Shown here piece by piece: positions 16,808 through 26,996 of a stretch of DNA of 64,000 nucleotides. Within the stretch, counting starts at the first letter, position 1, and every line of letters begins with the position of its first letter. Made by a program: the position numbers and the translations under genes. Source of the stretch: Lysobacter concretionis Ko07 = DSM 16239 (GTDB taxonomy: Bacteria > Pseudomonadota > Gammaproteobacteria > Xanthomonadales > Xanthomonadaceae); assembly GCF_000768345.1 (NCBI RefSeq), contig NZ_AVPS01000003.1, positions 124,001 through 188,000 of the forward strand, read 5' to 3'. The notes beneath the pieces were generated by a model. It had not been told where the DNA came from. It saw only the letters and a list, made by a program, of their open reading frames with translations, and ran no database searches.

Positions 16808-19800
16808 CTAGAAGTCGTAGCGCACCGCAAACCGGACATTGCGCGGGGTCGAGAAGCTCAATGGACGCCCTGTCTGGTTGTACGGAACACCGATACCGCC
16901 CAGCTCGCCATATTCGACCATGTTCTGTGCGACCTGCGAATCGAACACGTTGAATACATCGAGCGAGAACACCAACGCGTTGTTGGCAAAGTTTGGCGCG
17001 TATGAAACACCCAGATCGAGCTTGTTGGTCCACGGCATCCGACCACTGGTGCCACGGGCGACAGGCTGCCCATTGCAGTAGTGGTAGTAGGGACCGCCAT
17101 AGGCATAGAACTCGTTGAACTCCTCATTCTCCGGGGTATCCGGATAGTAGCCGGTGCAGTTCTTCGGCCGTCCGGACTGGAACGTCGCAGCAGCCGAGAA
17201 GCGCCACTCGGGAGTCAACTGATAGAAGCCATACCCCTTGACGTAATGACGACGATCATTCGGCAGATAGCCATTCGCGTAGTCCATCAGCTCCGGGTGA
17301 TCCCAATCCATGGTCTGGGAAACATCGCCCTGACCGACGTCCGACTTGAGCTGGCCTTCGGCATTGCCGTAGTTGCGGGATAAGGTGTAATCCAGACGCC
17401 CGTACCATTTGCCGTCAAACGCACGCTCAACGAACATGTCGATGCCCTGATACATCCGCTTCAACTTGGGAAATCCAAGCTCCTCGGCGGTCAGTGCGAC
17501 TTCCACCAGCTTCCCGGTTCCATCATCCAGCATGAAGGTATTGGCTTCGCCCGGATTGAACAGACGGCAGTTTGCCAACTCGTTCCCCAGCTGATCCGCC
17601 ATTTCCTCCGACATCCCACGGTCGATGGCCCATTTGTAGGCTGGCCGGTAATCGCACATGTCGTCGATGGCCGACTTGAGATCCCGGTGGACATAACGGG
17701 CGCCGACATTGATCGAGTCGGTCATCCGCTTTTCGAACCCGAGCACGAACTCATCCTGGAAGTGCGACTTCAACCCCTTCGCCGTAACCGAGTCCGGATC
17801 AGGGGCCTGGCCATATTCCCGGTTTGACGAGTACGGCCCGTCTCCCAAGGCCGTCAGCCCCAGGGGCGCGCCCGTCGCCGGATCGAACCCGGTGAAGGAG
17901 AAGTATTCGTTCGTGTAGAGCGATCCCGCCGCACCACGCAGCGCCACGTTGTTGGGCATTGCCAGATGGTAACGACCCGCATTGGCGAACGCCTTCAGCG
18001 AAGAGTCTCCAAATACATCCCAACTGGCGCCGATACGCGGAGCCCACTGGTTCTTCTGCTCCGCATAGACGATGTTGTCCGCATTGAAATTGCGGAAATT
18101 CTCGTTACGCAGGCCCAGCGTCAACAGCCATTGATCGGTGATCTGCCAACGATCCTCCAGGTAATACGCCCATTGCTTTACCGTAAAGGTTCCGCCATTC
18201 GCATATTTGTACTGCGAAACATAGTCACCCGAACCTCCCGGGCAGATGGCTCCGCCACCGCCGGGAATAGCGTCGCCGGCATGACCGGTACCGCAGGTCT
18301 GATATATCCAACGGTAGCCATTGGGCCCGGAAGTCACCTGGCCCGCGCGCGATGTGGAGTCCTGCCGGTCGTAGCCGAGTCGCAGGGCGTGATCCGCCAG
18401 CCGCCATTCCAGATCCAGGCGTCCACCTTCGGTTTCGTCAAAAGCATCCGGGAACGCGAGCTGAGCGTAGGTACCGCGCTGGATCGGGTCGGGGATGGAA
18501 CGGCTGTCACTTACATAAACGACACTGGGGTCATAGCCAAACGGTTCGGCGACGTGATCCTGCTTCTGCTGCCCATACAGAGCGCTCAAGGTCAGGTTGT
18601 CGGAAAGATAGCCGGTGTACTTGCCGATATACAGCTCGCCGCCATCCTCGTAGTAGTAGCCACCGGTCTTGCTGGTGCCCTTCGTGGTTTCATTAGTGCC
18701 AGGCGTATATACATAGGGGAAGTAATCGACCGTCTGTTTGGTGATGTCGGACACCGCAGTCACTTCCAGCAGATGATTGTCGGTGATGTTCCAGTCCAGC
18801 TTCGCCATCCAGCGCGGGATTTCATAATGTGAGCGCTGATAGCCGTTGGTTGCGCCGCCCGGCCGCGCCAGAACGCCGTCCTGATCCTGATCTTGGGCCT
18901 CAGCGGTCACATACACAAACAACCGGTCCTGGATGATGGGGCCGCTTGCCGACAGACCGTAACTCCAGGAATTGACATCAATCTCCTGACGTTTTTGATA
19001 GATCAACCCATCATTGGCCGTGCCGTTGTTCGGATAGATGATGTTCCTGTAGTCCGCCCGCAGCGACGCGGGGTTGTAGGTCATCAGCCCGCCAAACTTC
19101 CACTCGTTGCCACCGCGATTGGTCACGATATTGACGACGCCGCCTGTGGCGCGCCCGAATTCAGCACCATAGCCTCCGGTGATTACCTGCATCTGGCTGA
19201 TGCCATCAAACGGCAAAGTTGTCGAACCCAGGTTGGTCAGGGGATTGGTGACGGCGTAACCGTTGATGTAGAACGCGTTCTCGGATGCCGCGGATCCGCC
19301 AAAAGACGCCGTACCCGGATAACGCGAGTCCGCCTGGATCACGCCGGGCGCGAGCAGCGCCACGGCTTCGATGCTTCTTCCTACCGGCAGTTTTTCCAGC
19401 TGCTGCGCGGTGAATACCGTGCGCGTATCCGTGGAGGACACGTCGATCATGGACGCAGCGGATGCCGTCACCATGATCCGGTCGAGGTCGGTTGCCGCTG
19501 CACCGCCCGCGCCCCCTGCAGTCGCGAAGGAGACCTCGCGGCCGGATCCGAGCTGGACCTCTACGCGCTCCTGCGTAGCGAGGACCTGCCCATCCCGTTG
19601 CAGAGTGACGTTGTAAACCCCCGTGGGCAGCGACGTGGCGCTATATCGACCGCTGGCATCACTCGTGATCTGGCGGGTAAGACCGGTGTTTACGTTCTCG
19701 ATGACAACCGTAGCCCCCGGCTGGCCGGTGGAACCGGAGATGGAACCGGCAACGTTGGATTGGGCGTGCACGCCCGAAGCAACGCAAAAGCCGAGCGCAA

Positions 19801-19849
19801 CGGTCAATGCACTGCGACGCAGAGTACGGTGAATGGATGTTTTCGACAC
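16808..19849 (-). CDS. TonB-dependent outer-membrane receptor, Oar-like with CarboxypepD_reg domain
   Basis: A 1013-residue outer-membrane receptor. Residues 1-29 are a signal peptide ending GVHA; about 31-110 form a carboxypeptidase-regulatory-like beta-sandwich; a TonB-box-like DRIMVTAS lies at 123-130; the plug (LEKLPVGRSIEAVALLAPGV onward, to about 245) precedes a large barrel, and the C-terminus ends FAVRYDF with the usual terminal Phe. Such Oar-like receptors import large or unknown substrates using TonB energy. The start is GTG behind gagggga. Codon use looks visibly less GC-rich than its neighbours, and the gene lies on the opposite strand inside the rpsB-to-rnhB cluster, suggesting insertion. 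Substrate unknown. Confidence 0.9.
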   Translation of the reverse strand: MSKTSIHRTLRRSALTVALGFCVASGVHAQSNVAGSISGSTGQPGATVVIENVNTGLTRQITSDASGRYSATSLPTGVYNVTLQRDGQVLATQERVEVQLGSGREVSFATAGGAGGAAATDLDRIMVTASAASMIDVSSTDTRTVFTAQQLEKLPVGRSIEAVALLAPGVIQADSRYPGTASFGGSAASENAFYINGYAVTNPLTNLGSTTLPFDGISQMQVITGGYGAEFGRATGGVVNIVTNRGGNEWKFGGLMTYNPASLRADYRNIIYPNNGTANDGLIYQKRQEIDVNSWSYGLSASGPIIQDRLFVYVTAEAQDQDQDGVLARPGGATNGYQRSHYEIPRWMAKLDWNITDNHLLEVTAVSDITKQTVDYFPYVYTPGTNETTKGTSKTGGYYYEDGGELYIGKYTGYLSDNLTLSALYGQQKQDHVAEPFGYDPSVVYVSDSRSIPDPIQRGTYAQLAFPDAFDETEGGRLDLEWRLADHALRLGYDRQDSTSRAGQVTSGPNGYRWIYQTCGTGHAGDAIPGGGGAICPGGSGDYVSQYKYANGGTFTVKQWAYYLEDRWQITDQWLLTLGLRNENFRNFNADNIVYAEQKNQWAPRIGASWDVFGDSSLKAFANAGRYHLAMPNNVALRGAAGSLYTNEYFSFTGFDPATGAPLGLTALGDGPYSSNREYGQAPDPDSVTAKGLKSHFQDEFVLGFEKRMTDSINVGARYVHRDLKSAIDDMCDYRPAYKWAIDRGMSEEMADQLGNELANCRLFNPGEANTFMLDDGTGKLVEVALTAEELGFPKLKRMYQGIDMFVERAFDGKWYGRLDYTLSRNYGNAEGQLKSDVGQGDVSQTMDWDHPELMDYANGYLPNDRRHYVKGYGFYQLTPEWRFSAAATFQSGRPKNCTGYYPDTPENEEFNEFYAYGGPYYHYCNGQPVARGTSGRMPWTNKLDLGVSYAPNFANNALVFSLDVFNVFDSQVAQNMVEYGELGGIGVPYNQTGRPLSFSTPRNVRFAVRYDF

Positions 19850-20025
19850 GTGGCTACTCCCCTCAACACTGTCAATGAATGGCCCAGATGGGCGTACCGA
19901 CTATCTCTCCCGCCGCTATTCTTAACAAGACATTAATTATTGAGCATCGAAGAAATGTGACTGATATCGCACTTTTAAACGGGCAAGCGCCCAAACAGAC
20001 CCTTGAGAAAGACGCGATCGCGTGA

Positions 20026-20045
20026 TTTGCATTCGTAAATGCAAA
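20026..20045. promoter_or_regulatory. 20-bp palindrome upstream of the receptor and pyrH (possible operator)
   Basis: TTTGCATTCGTAAATGCAAA has perfect 8-base arms around CGTA. It lies in a locally AT-rich stretch between the divergent receptor and pyrH genes, about 180 bases from the receptor start and 96 from the pyrH start. It looks like a repressor or activator site rather than a terminator because no T-run follows. A smaller GGGC-aagc-GCCC hairpin lies 45 bases away. Regulator unknown. Confidence 0.45.
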
Positions 20046-20141
20046 GTCAGGCATGAAGTACGGACCTCCAAGGCGGGAGCAAGCGGCCGACGCGGAGCTT
20101 CCCGTACAATTGCCGCGTTTGCCCACCCACAAGAGGTCACC

Positions 20142-20864
20142 ATGTCCCAGCTCGCCTATCGCCGCATCCTGTTGAAGCTTTCCGGCGAGGCGCTGATGGG
20201 CAACGAGGACTACGGCATCGACCCGCTGGTCATCCACCGGCTCGCGCGCGAGGTGATGGAGGCGCAGCAGGCGGGGGCGGAAGTCGCGCTGGTCATCGGC
20301 GGCGGCAACATCTTCCGTGGCGCGGGACTGGCCGCAGGCGGCATGGACCGGGTCACCGGCGACCAGATGGGCATGCTGGCCACGGTGATCAATGCGCTGG
20401 CGATGCAGGACGCGCTGGAAAAGCTCGGCGCCAAGGCGCGGGTGATGAGCGCGATCAAGATCAACGACGTGTGCGAGGACTACATCCGCCGGCGCGCGAT
20501 CCGCCACCTGGAAAAGGGCCGGCTGGTGATCTTCGCCGCCGGCGTGGGCGCACCGTTTTTCACCACCGACTCGGGGGCCGCACTGCGCGCGATCGAGATC
20601 GGCGCCGACCTGTTGCTGAAGGCGACCAAGGTCGATGGCGTGTACGACAAGGACCCCAACAAGCACGACGATGCAGTGCGCTACGACACCCTCACCTATG
20701 ACGATGTGATCACCCGCAACCTGCAGGTGATGGACACGGCGGCCTTCGCGCTCGCCCGCGACAGCGATCTGCCGTTGCGGATTTTCGACATGAGCCAGCC
20801 GGGCGAGTTGCTGCGGATCCTGCGCGGGGAACCCATCGGCACCCTGGTGCAGGGACGCAGCTGA
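20142..20864 (+). CDS. pyrH: UMP kinase
   Basis: PyrH phosphorylates UMP to UDP in pyrimidine nucleotide synthesis; the bacterial enzyme is a hexamer of the amino-acid-kinase fold. The 240-residue protein has [13 protein letters not shown] at the start (phosphate-binding Lys), [10 protein letters not shown], the UMP-site segment [17 protein letters not shown], and [11 protein letters not shown]. The ATG follows an agaggt site; a TACAAT -10-like hexamer lies at 20105-20110 with no clear -35. In most relatives pyrH follows tsf and precedes frr directly; here the receptor gene and a cation efflux gene separate them. Confidence 0.96.
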   Translation: MSQLAYRRILLKLSGEALMGNEDYGIDPLVIHRLAREVMEAQQAGAEVALVIGGGNIFRGAGLAAGGMDRVTGDQMGMLATVINALAMQDALEKLGAKARVMSAIKINDVCEDYIRRRAIRHLEKGRLVIFAAGVGAPFFTTDSGAALRAIEIGADLLLKATKVDGVYDKDPNKHDDAVRYDTLTYDDVITRNLQVMDTAAFALARDSDLPLRIFDMSQPGELLRILRGEPIGTLVQGRS

Positions 20865-20981
20865 AACACCTCTTCCACCGGAAGCAGGTGCCGGACGAGA
20901 GACGTCGCGACTTGCCGTAAACGGGTGGCCGACGACCCGCCTGAAATAGCGTCCATCCGGGCGTCATGCCACGATCGCCCG

Positions 20982-21884
20982 ATGCACCCGCATCCACACA
21001 CCACGCCGCACGCGACCCGGGCATTCGCGGTCGTCACCCTGGCCAACCTCGCCTACACGATCGTGGAGGCGGGCTATGGCTTCCATACCAACTCGCTGGT
21101 GCTGCTGTCGGACGCGCTGCACAACCTGGGCGACGTCTTCGGACTCGGCCTGGCATGGGGCGCGGCGGTGCTCGCCAGGCGTCCGCCCACCAGCAGACAC
21201 ACCTATGGCTGGCGGCGGGCCACCCTGCTGTCACCGCTGGCCAATGCCCTGCTGCTGGTGACGTTTTCGGGTGCGCTGGGATGGGAAGCGATCCGCCGGT
21301 TCGATGCGCCGCCGGCGATCCCGGCCTTGCCGGTGATGATCGTCGCCGCCATCGGTATCGTCGTGAACCTGGGTGGCGCGTGGATGATGCGCGACGGCCA
21401 TGACCACGACCTCAACCGGCGCGGTGCCTTCCTCCATCTGATGGCCGACGCGGCCATCTCCGCTGCCGCGGTCGCCGCCGGTGCCGGCATGTGGTGGTTT
21501 GGCTGGGAGTGGCTGGACCCGGTCATCGCCCTGCTGGTCGGCTTGGTGGTGGCGGCCAGCGCCTTCGGGCTGCTGCGGGAAAGCTTCAATGCGGCGATGG
21601 ACGCGGTTCCGCGCACGGTCGACCAGGACGAGGTGGGGAATTTCCTGATCCGCCAGCCCGGGGTGACGGCCGTGCATCACCTGCATATCTGGTCGCTGGG
21701 CACGGGTGAGATCGCAATGACCGCACACCTGGTCCGCCCCTCCACCCACGACCACGACGCCTTCATCGACGCGCTCAACCATTCATTGGACGAGCGTTTC
21801 GGCATCAACCACCCGACCCTGCAGATCGAACACGGCCAATCGTGCGAGCACGACCGGCACGACCGCGCGCCCCACGGGCACTGA
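20982..21884 (+). CDS. Cation diffusion facilitator family transporter
   Basis: A CDF metal/proton antiporter that exports Zn(II) or related ions from the cytoplasm. The 300-residue protein has about six membrane helices; the transport site is visible as D44 with H47-x3-D51 in SDALHNLGD and H152-x3-D156 in LHLMAD, a His/Asp set typical of zinc-selective members. The cytoplasmic C-domain carries [20 protein letters not shown], and His clusters occur at both ends ([17 protein letters not shown]). I prefer this ATG, which puts the His-rich start first; an in-frame GTG 57 bases upstream is possible. It is inserted between pyrH and frr. Confidence 0.9.
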   Translation: MHPHPHTTPHATRAFAVVTLANLAYTIVEAGYGFHTNSLVLLSDALHNLGDVFGLGLAWGAAVLARRPPTSRHTYGWRRATLLSPLANALLLVTFSGALGWEAIRRFDAPPAIPALPVMIVAAIGIVVNLGGAWMMRDGHDHDLNRRGAFLHLMADAAISAAAVAAGAGMWWFGWEWLDPVIALLVGLVVAASAFGLLRESFNAAMDAVPRTVDQDEVGNFLIRQPGVTAVHHLHIWSLGTGEIAMTAHLVRPSTHDHDAFIDALNHSLDERFGINHPTLQIEHGQSCEHDRHDRAPHGH

Positions 21885-21951
21885 AATCCGGGCCTCGGCG
21901 CGGCGCGGTTCGCTATACTTCGACGATTACCGCACAGGATCGGAATCGGCG

Positions 21952-22509
21952 ATGCTCAACGAGATCAAAAAAGACGCCCAGACCCGCATGAACAAGAGCA
22001 TCGAGTCTCTGCGTCATGCCATGACCAAGGTCCGCACCGGCCGCGCCTCGACCTCGCTGGTCGACCATTTGAAGGTCAACTATTACGGCTCGGAAATGCC
22101 CTTGGGGCAGGTGGCCAGCATCGCCGTCAACGATGCCCGCTCGCTCACCATCACCCCGTGGGAGAAGCCCATGGTCGCGGCGGTGGAGAAGGCGATCATC
22201 AACTCCGACCTCGGCCTGACCCCCAACACCGCGGGCACCGTGATCCGCATCAACCTGCCCGCGCTGACCGAGGAGCGCCGTCGCGATCTGTCCAAGATGG
22301 TCCATGGCGAAGGCGAGGACGCCAAGGTCGCGATCCGCAACATCCGCCGCGACGCCAACCAGCAGGTCAAGGAACTGCTGAAAGAAAAGGAAGCCAGCGA
22401 AGATGACGTGCGCCGGATGGAAGACGAGATCCAGAAGCTGACCGACGCGGCGATCAAGGAAGTCGATGAAGTGGTCAAGTCGAAGGAACAGGAATTGATG
22501 GCGGTTTGA
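21952..22509 (+). CDS. frr: Ribosome recycling factor
   Basis: RRF splits the post-termination 70S ribosome together with EF-G. It has 185 residues, exactly the family length. The start [39 protein letters not shown] and [20 protein letters not shown] are canonical. A TATACT -10-like hexamer at 21914-21919 lies just upstream, so frr may have its own promoter now that it is separated from pyrH by the CDF gene. The uppS start follows 23 bases after the stop. Confidence 0.97.
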   Translation: MLNEIKKDAQTRMNKSIESLRHAMTKVRTGRASTSLVDHLKVNYYGSEMPLGQVASIAVNDARSLTITPWEKPMVAAVEKAIINSDLGLTPNTAGTVIRINLPALTEERRRDLSKMVHGEGEDAKVAIRNIRRDANQQVKELLKEKEASEDDVRRMEDEIQKLTDAAIKEVDEVVKSKEQELMAV

Positions 22510-22532
22510 CGGCCCGACCCGTCGTCACTGCC

Positions 22533-23291
22533 ATGTCTTCAGAACCAGTCACCAGCGCCGGCATTCCCCGCCATCTGGCCATCATCATGGATGGCAATGG
22601 CCGGTGGGCCGAGCGGCGTCATCGGCCGCGCGTCATCGGTCACCGGGCGGGCGCACGCGCGGTCAACATCTGCATCGACTTCTGCCTTGAAAAACGTATC
22701 CAGGCCTTGACCCTGTTTGCGTTTTCCAGCGAAAACTGGGGCCGGCCGGAAGGCGAAGTGGGCGCGTTGATGAAGCTGTTCATGAATGCGCTGGAACGGG
22801 AGGTCGACGAACTCGACCGCCGCGGCGTCCGGATCCGCTTCATCGGCGAGCGCGAGCGCTTCAGCGCCACCATTGTCCAGCGGATGGCGCTGGCCGAGTC
22901 GCAGACCGTCTCCAACACCGGCCTGCAATTGAACATCGCGGCCAGCTACGGCGGTCGCTGGGATATCACCCAGGCCGCACGCGCGCTGGCGATGGATGTG
23001 GCGGCCGGCCGATTAACCCCCGATGACATCGACGAGGCGGCGATGGCATCGCGCGTCGCCCTGGCCGACCTGCCGGCGCCGGATCTGTTCATCCGCACCG
23101 GCGGCGAGATGCGCATCAGCAACTTCCTGTTGTGGCAGCTGGCTTATACCGAGCTGTGGTTCACCGATCTGTTGTGGCCCGAGCTGGATGCGGTGACACT
23201 GCAGCGCGCGCTCGACCACTACGCCTCCCGGGAACGTCGCTTCGGCCTCACCGGAGCGCAGGTCGCCCCCTCCGACGAGATTCCCGAATGA
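22533..23291 (+). CDS. uppS: Undecaprenyl (di-trans,poly-cis) diphosphate synthase
   Basis: Cis-prenyltransferase that extends farnesyl diphosphate with IPP to the C55 carrier for peptidoglycan and O-antigen synthesis. The 252-residue protein shows [15 protein letters not shown] with the Mg-binding Asp, [11 protein letters not shown], and the C-terminal substrate region [20 protein letters not shown] (Arg and Ser for IPP). An in-frame TTG overlapping the frr stop would add 9 residues, but the ATG gives the usual N-terminus. The stop overlaps the cdsA start (ATGA). Confidence 0.96.
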   Translation: MSSEPVTSAGIPRHLAIIMDGNGRWAERRHRPRVIGHRAGARAVNICIDFCLEKRIQALTLFAFSSENWGRPEGEVGALMKLFMNALEREVDELDRRGVRIRFIGERERFSATIVQRMALAESQTVSNTGLQLNIAASYGGRWDITQAARALAMDVAAGRLTPDDIDEAAMASRVALADLPAPDLFIRTGGEMRISNFLLWQLAYTELWFTDLLWPELDAVTLQRALDHYASRERRFGLTGAQVAPSDEIPE

Positions 23292-24151
23292 CCCATATCC
23301 GCCTGATCGCCGCGCTGGTGATGGCTCCCGTCGCCATCGCCGCCATCCTGCTGCTGCCGACCGAATGGATGATGATGCTGGCCGCGATCGTCTTCCTGCT
23401 CGGGCTGTGGGAATGGTTCGACCTGGCCGACATCGACGAGCCCCTCGCGCGCACCGTATTGCTGCTGGCGCACCTCGCGCTGATGGTCGCCCTGGTGTGG
23501 GCGTCACGCTCCACGATGGGCTTCAGCTTCGCGCTGTTCGAGCTGATGACCTTGATCGGCGTGGTGTGGTGGCTGCTGGCATTGGCCTGGCTGGGCCGTT
23601 ACCGGTTCGCCAGCGACCACACCACCCACGCACGCGTGTTCAAGCTGTTCGCCGGCGTGCTGGCGACCATTCCCGCCTGGTGCGCACTGGGCTGGCTGCA
23701 CGCCAGCGACCCGTCCGCCAGCGCATTGCCCGGCATCCCCAAAGGCCACTTCTGGCTGTTGACGGCGCTGATGGTGGTGTGGGCGGCCGACAGTGGCGCA
23801 TATTTCGTCGGCCGGCATTTCGGCAAGCACAAACTGTCGCCACGGATCAGCCCGAACAAGACGATCGAGGGGCTGGTGGGCGGCATGGTCGCCGGCGTGG
23901 CGGTGGGCGTGCTGATGTCGCTGGCAGCGGGTGCGACCGTCGAACAGTTGCCGGTCGTCTCCCTGGTGGCGTTGGTGGCGACGTTGTTCTCGGTGGTGGG
24001 CGACCTGTTCGAAAGCCTGCTCAAGCGCCACGCCGGCGTGAAGGACTCCGGGCACCTGATCCCGGGGCACGGCGGCGTGCTGGATCGTCTCGACGGCGTG
24101 CTCGCCGCGCTGCCCGCATTTGCGCTGGGCAAGGCATTGATGGGCCTCTGA
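23288..24151 (+). CDS. cdsA: Phosphatidate cytidylyltransferase
   Basis: Makes CDP-diacylglycerol from CTP and phosphatidic acid, the branch point of phospholipid synthesis, in the inner membrane. The 287-residue protein is mostly hydrophobic with about eight helices and ends with the family signature ([19 protein letters not shown]), preceded by the conserved DSGAYFVGR and ISPNKTIEG. Start overlaps the uppS stop (ATGA) and its stop overlaps the dxr start (TGATG), so the three genes are translated together. Confidence 0.96.
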   Translation: MTHIRLIAALVMAPVAIAAILLLPTEWMMMLAAIVFLLGLWEWFDLADIDEPLARTVLLLAHLALMVALVWASRSTMGFSFALFELMTLIGVVWWLLALAWLGRYRFASDHTTHARVFKLFAGVLATIPAWCALGWLHASDPSASALPGIPKGHFWLLTALMVVWAADSGAYFVGRHFGKHKLSPRISPNKTIEGLVGGMVAGVAVGVLMSLAAGATVEQLPVVSLVALVATLFSVVGDLFESLLKRHAGVKDSGHLIPGHGGVLDRLDGVLAALPAFALGKALMGL

Positions 24152-25455
24152 TGGCTCCGGTCATCGCCACGTCCGGCTCCAACCCGGCCATGCAGGCTTC
24201 GGACACGCAGGCTTCGGGCATGCATGCGTCCGGCACGCATGGCGACGACCGCCAAGGCGGAGACCGGCAGGACATCGCCGTGTTCGGGGCCACCGGCTCG
24301 ATCGGCACCTCCGCGCTCGACGTGATCGCGCGTCATCCGGACCGCCTGCGCGTCACCGTGCTGGCCGCAGGACGCGACGTCGAGGCGCTGCTGGTGCTGT
24401 GCCGCCGGCATCGACCGCAGCACGCCGTGATCGCCGACGAGACCCGATTCGCTGCCTTGTGCGATGGCCTGCGCGACGCCGGTCTGGACACGCGGGCCCA
24501 TGCCGGCGCCAAGGCCATCGAGGACCTGGCCGGCAGTGACGCCTGCAACACTGTGGTTGCCGCCATTGTCGGTGCCGCCGGCCTGCCCTCGACCATGGCC
24601 GCCGCACGCGCGGGCAAGCGCCTGCTGCTGGCCAACAAGGAATCCCTGGTGCTGGCAGGCGAATTGCTGATGGCCGCGGCGCGTGAAGGTGGCGCGACGA
24701 TCGTGCCGATCGACAGCGAGCACAACGCGATCTTCCAGTGCCTGCCCTCCGCCCGGACGCAAAGCTCCATTGACAACACCCTGGCCCGGATCATCCTGAC
24801 GGCCTCGGGCGGGCCGTTCCGTGGCCGCACGCGTGCATCCCTGGCGGACGTCACCGTCGAGCAGGCGGTCAATCATCCCAAGTGGTCGATGGGACCGAAG
24901 ATTTCGGTCGACTCCGCGACCTTGATGAACAAGGGTCTGGAAGTGATCGAGGCGCACCACCTGTTCGGCCTGCCCGGCGCGCGCATCGACGTGCTGGTGC
25001 ACCCGCAGAGCCTGGTGCATTCGATGGTCGAGTTCATCGACGGCTCCACCCTCGCCCAGTTGGGGCTGCCGGACATGCGCACGGCGCTCGCGGTCGGCTT
25101 TGGCTGGCCGCAGCGGATCGACTCCGGTGTGGGCGGGCTCGACCTGCTGGCGGAAGGCGGGCGGCTCGACTTCGAACCACCGGATCTGGACGCCTTCCCC
25201 TGCCTGCGACTGGCCTATGGCGCACTGGCCGCGGGCGGCACCGCGCCGGCGCTGCTCAACGCCGCCAACGAAGTCGCAGTTTCAGCATTTCTTCAGCGGC
25301 GGATCGGTTTCCTGTCGATTCCCGCGCTGGTCGAGGACACCCTCGCCGCGATCCCGGCAAGCCCGGCGACGTCGCTGGACGCCTTGCACGACGCCGATGC
25401 GCATGCCCGCCACCACACCGCGCAGGCCGTGGCGGCGGCCAGGACACCGGCATGA
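24151..25455 (+). CDS. dxr: 1-deoxy-D-xylulose 5-phosphate reductoisomerase
   Basis: Converts DXP to MEP, the committed step of the non-mevalonate isoprenoid pathway, using NADPH and a divalent metal. Motifs: NADPH-binding [26 protein letters not shown], the metal/substrate region [41 protein letters not shown] (split here by eye into known blocks). The protein has 434 residues, about 36 more than E. coli Dxr, because of an N-terminal extension made of a pentapeptide repeat ([15 protein letters not shown]). The start overlaps the cdsA stop. The pathway continues with uppS and ispA elsewhere in the window. Confidence 0.95.
   Translation: MAPVIATSGSNPAMQASDTQASGMHASGTHGDDRQGGDRQDIAVFGATGSIGTSALDVIARHPDRLRVTVLAAGRDVEALLVLCRRHRPQHAVIADETRFAALCDGLRDAGLDTRAHAGAKAIEDLAGSDACNTVVAAIVGAAGLPSTMAAARAGKRLLLANKESLVLAGELLMAAAREGGATIVPIDSEHNAIFQCLPSARTQSSIDNTLARIILTASGGPFRGRTRASLADVTVEQAVNHPKWSMGPKISVDSATLMNKGLEVIEAHHLFGLPGARIDVLVHPQSLVHSMVEFIDGSTLAQLGLPDMRTALAVGFGWPQRIDSGVGGLDLLAEGGRLDFEPPDLDAFPCLRLAYGALAAGGTAPALLNAANEVAVSAFLQRRIGFLSIPALVEDTLAAIPASPATSLDALHDADAHARHHTAQAVAAARTPA
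24190..24249 (+). repeat. 15-bp tandem repeat inside the dxr 5' end
   Basis: About four imperfect copies of a 15-base unit (atgcaggcttcggac, acgcaggcttcgggc, atgcatgcgtccggc, acgcatggcgacgac) encode the peptides [20 protein letters not shown]. The repeat keeps the frame, so copy number could vary without breaking dxr. Confidence 0.7.
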
Positions 25456-25485
25456 CCCGCCCCACCCGCCTTCCGGATCCCCACC

Positions 25486-26880
25486 ATGGCTGAATTCTTC
25501 GGTTCGATCTGGTGGCTGCTGGTCAGCCTGGGCCTGCTGGTCACGTTCCACGAGTTCGGCCACTACTGGGTCGCGCGCCGTTGCGGGGTCAAGGTGCTGC
25601 GCTTCTCGGTCGGCTTCGGCAAACCGCTGTGGATGCGGCGCGGCAAGGACGGCACCGAGTACGTGATCGCCGCGATTCCGCTCGGCGGCTACGTCAAGAT
25701 GCTGGACGAGGGCCGGCTCGATGAAGGCCGGCCGGACGGGCAGGAGCAACCCCTTTCCGCCGGGCAGCTGGAGCAGGCCTTCAATCGCCAGTCGGTCTGG
25801 AAGCGGATCGCGATCGTGATCGCCGGGCCGCTGGCCAACCTGGTGCTCTGCGTGTTCCTGCTGTGGGGCATGTTCGTGATCGGCCGGCCCGACTATGCGC
25901 CGGTCGTGGGCCAGGTCGACGGCATCGCCGCCGTGGCCGGCCTGCAACGCGGCGACACCATCCTGGCGATCGATGGCCGGCCGACCCCGACCTGGAGCGA
26001 GGTCCAGCTGGCGCTGATCCCGGCCGCGCTGGACCACGCGAACGTGGACATGCAGGTGCGCTCCGCCGCGGGCATGGAGTCGAGCCGCACGCTGGCTCTT
26101 TCGCAGTTGCCCGCGCAGTTCGACGAGCGTCGCGCGGTCGATGCCATCGGCCTCACCCCGCGCCACCTGCTGCTGCCGGCGGTGGTCGGCCGCGTCGCCC
26201 CCGACACCGCGGCCTGGGGTGTGCTCGCCGAAGGCGACACGATCAGCGCGATCGACGGCAGTCCGGTCCAGAGCTGGGGCGATCTCGGCCCGCTGGTGCA
26301 GGCGCTGGGCGAGCACGGCGGCGCGGCGATGGTCGAGGTGATCCGCGACGGCGATCGCCTGGCGCTGGAGTTGCGCCCCACCAAAGTCCAGCCCGAAAAC
26401 GGCGGCGAGGCGTACTGGGCGCTCGGCATTGCCCCGGCGCGGCCGGAGATGCCGCCGATGGATGCGGAATTGCGATACGGCCCGGTCGCGGCCTTGCCGG
26501 CGGCATTGCGCGAAACCGTGCATCAGGGCAGCCAGTTGTTCGCCATGATCGGCCGCGCCTTCACCGGCCGGGTCGAGGTCCGCAACACCGTCGCCGGGCC
26601 GATCACCATCGCCCGCGCCGCCAACGCGTATGCCGATCAGGGCCCCGCGTGGTTCCTGTCGCTGCTGGCGATGCTGTCGCTGAGCCTGGGCATCCTGAAC
26701 CTGCTGCCCATACCCGTCTTGGACGGCGGTCACCTGCTGTATTACCTTATCGAGTTGGTCAAAGGCAGCCCGGTGAGCGAGCGGACCATGATCGCCGGCC
26801 AATACATCGGCCTGTTGCTGATCGCCGGGCTGATGGGCCTGGCGTTCTACAACGACATCGTGAACAACCTGGTGCACTGA
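25486..26880 (+). CDS. rseP: RIP zinc metalloprotease RseP
   Basis: Site-2 intramembrane protease that cleaves RseA-type anti-sigma factors to release sigma E during envelope stress. The 464-residue protein has the HEFGH zinc motif at residues 22-26 in the first membrane helix, the second active-site motif VLDGG with D413 near the C-terminus, two PDZ domains between (about 115-200 and 205-295) and about four membrane helices. It lies 30 bases after dxr and directly upstream of bamA, the usual order, so envelope protein quality control and outer-membrane assembly are co-transcribed. Confidence 0.96.
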   Translation: MAEFFGSIWWLLVSLGLLVTFHEFGHYWVARRCGVKVLRFSVGFGKPLWMRRGKDGTEYVIAAIPLGGYVKMLDEGRLDEGRPDGQEQPLSAGQLEQAFNRQSVWKRIAIVIAGPLANLVLCVFLLWGMFVIGRPDYAPVVGQVDGIAAVAGLQRGDTILAIDGRPTPTWSEVQLALIPAALDHANVDMQVRSAAGMESSRTLALSQLPAQFDERRAVDAIGLTPRHLLLPAVVGRVAPDTAAWGVLAEGDTISAIDGSPVQSWGDLGPLVQALGEHGGAAMVEVIRDGDRLALELRPTKVQPENGGEAYWALGIAPARPEMPPMDAELRYGPVAALPAALRETVHQGSQLFAMIGRAFTGRVEVRNTVAGPITIARAANAYADQGPAWFLSLLAMLSLSLGILNLLPIPVLDGGHLLYYLIELVKGSPVSERTMIAGQYIGLLLIAGLMGLAFYNDIVNNLVH

Positions 26881-26996
26881 TGCCCGACATGCCGCCAACG
26901 GGTTTTCCCGATGCCTCCTGCCAATTGCCAGCCCCTCTTCCTGCCCCGACCCGACACCCGCCTCGACGAGTGCCGCAAGCCCCCCAACCGGACGTG

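Noticed and set aside
26880-26996. Earlier bamA start overlapping the rseP stop (TGATG)
   Set aside because: It would place 39 Pro-rich residues before the signal peptide, which would block export; the later ATG pair gives a normal signal peptide.
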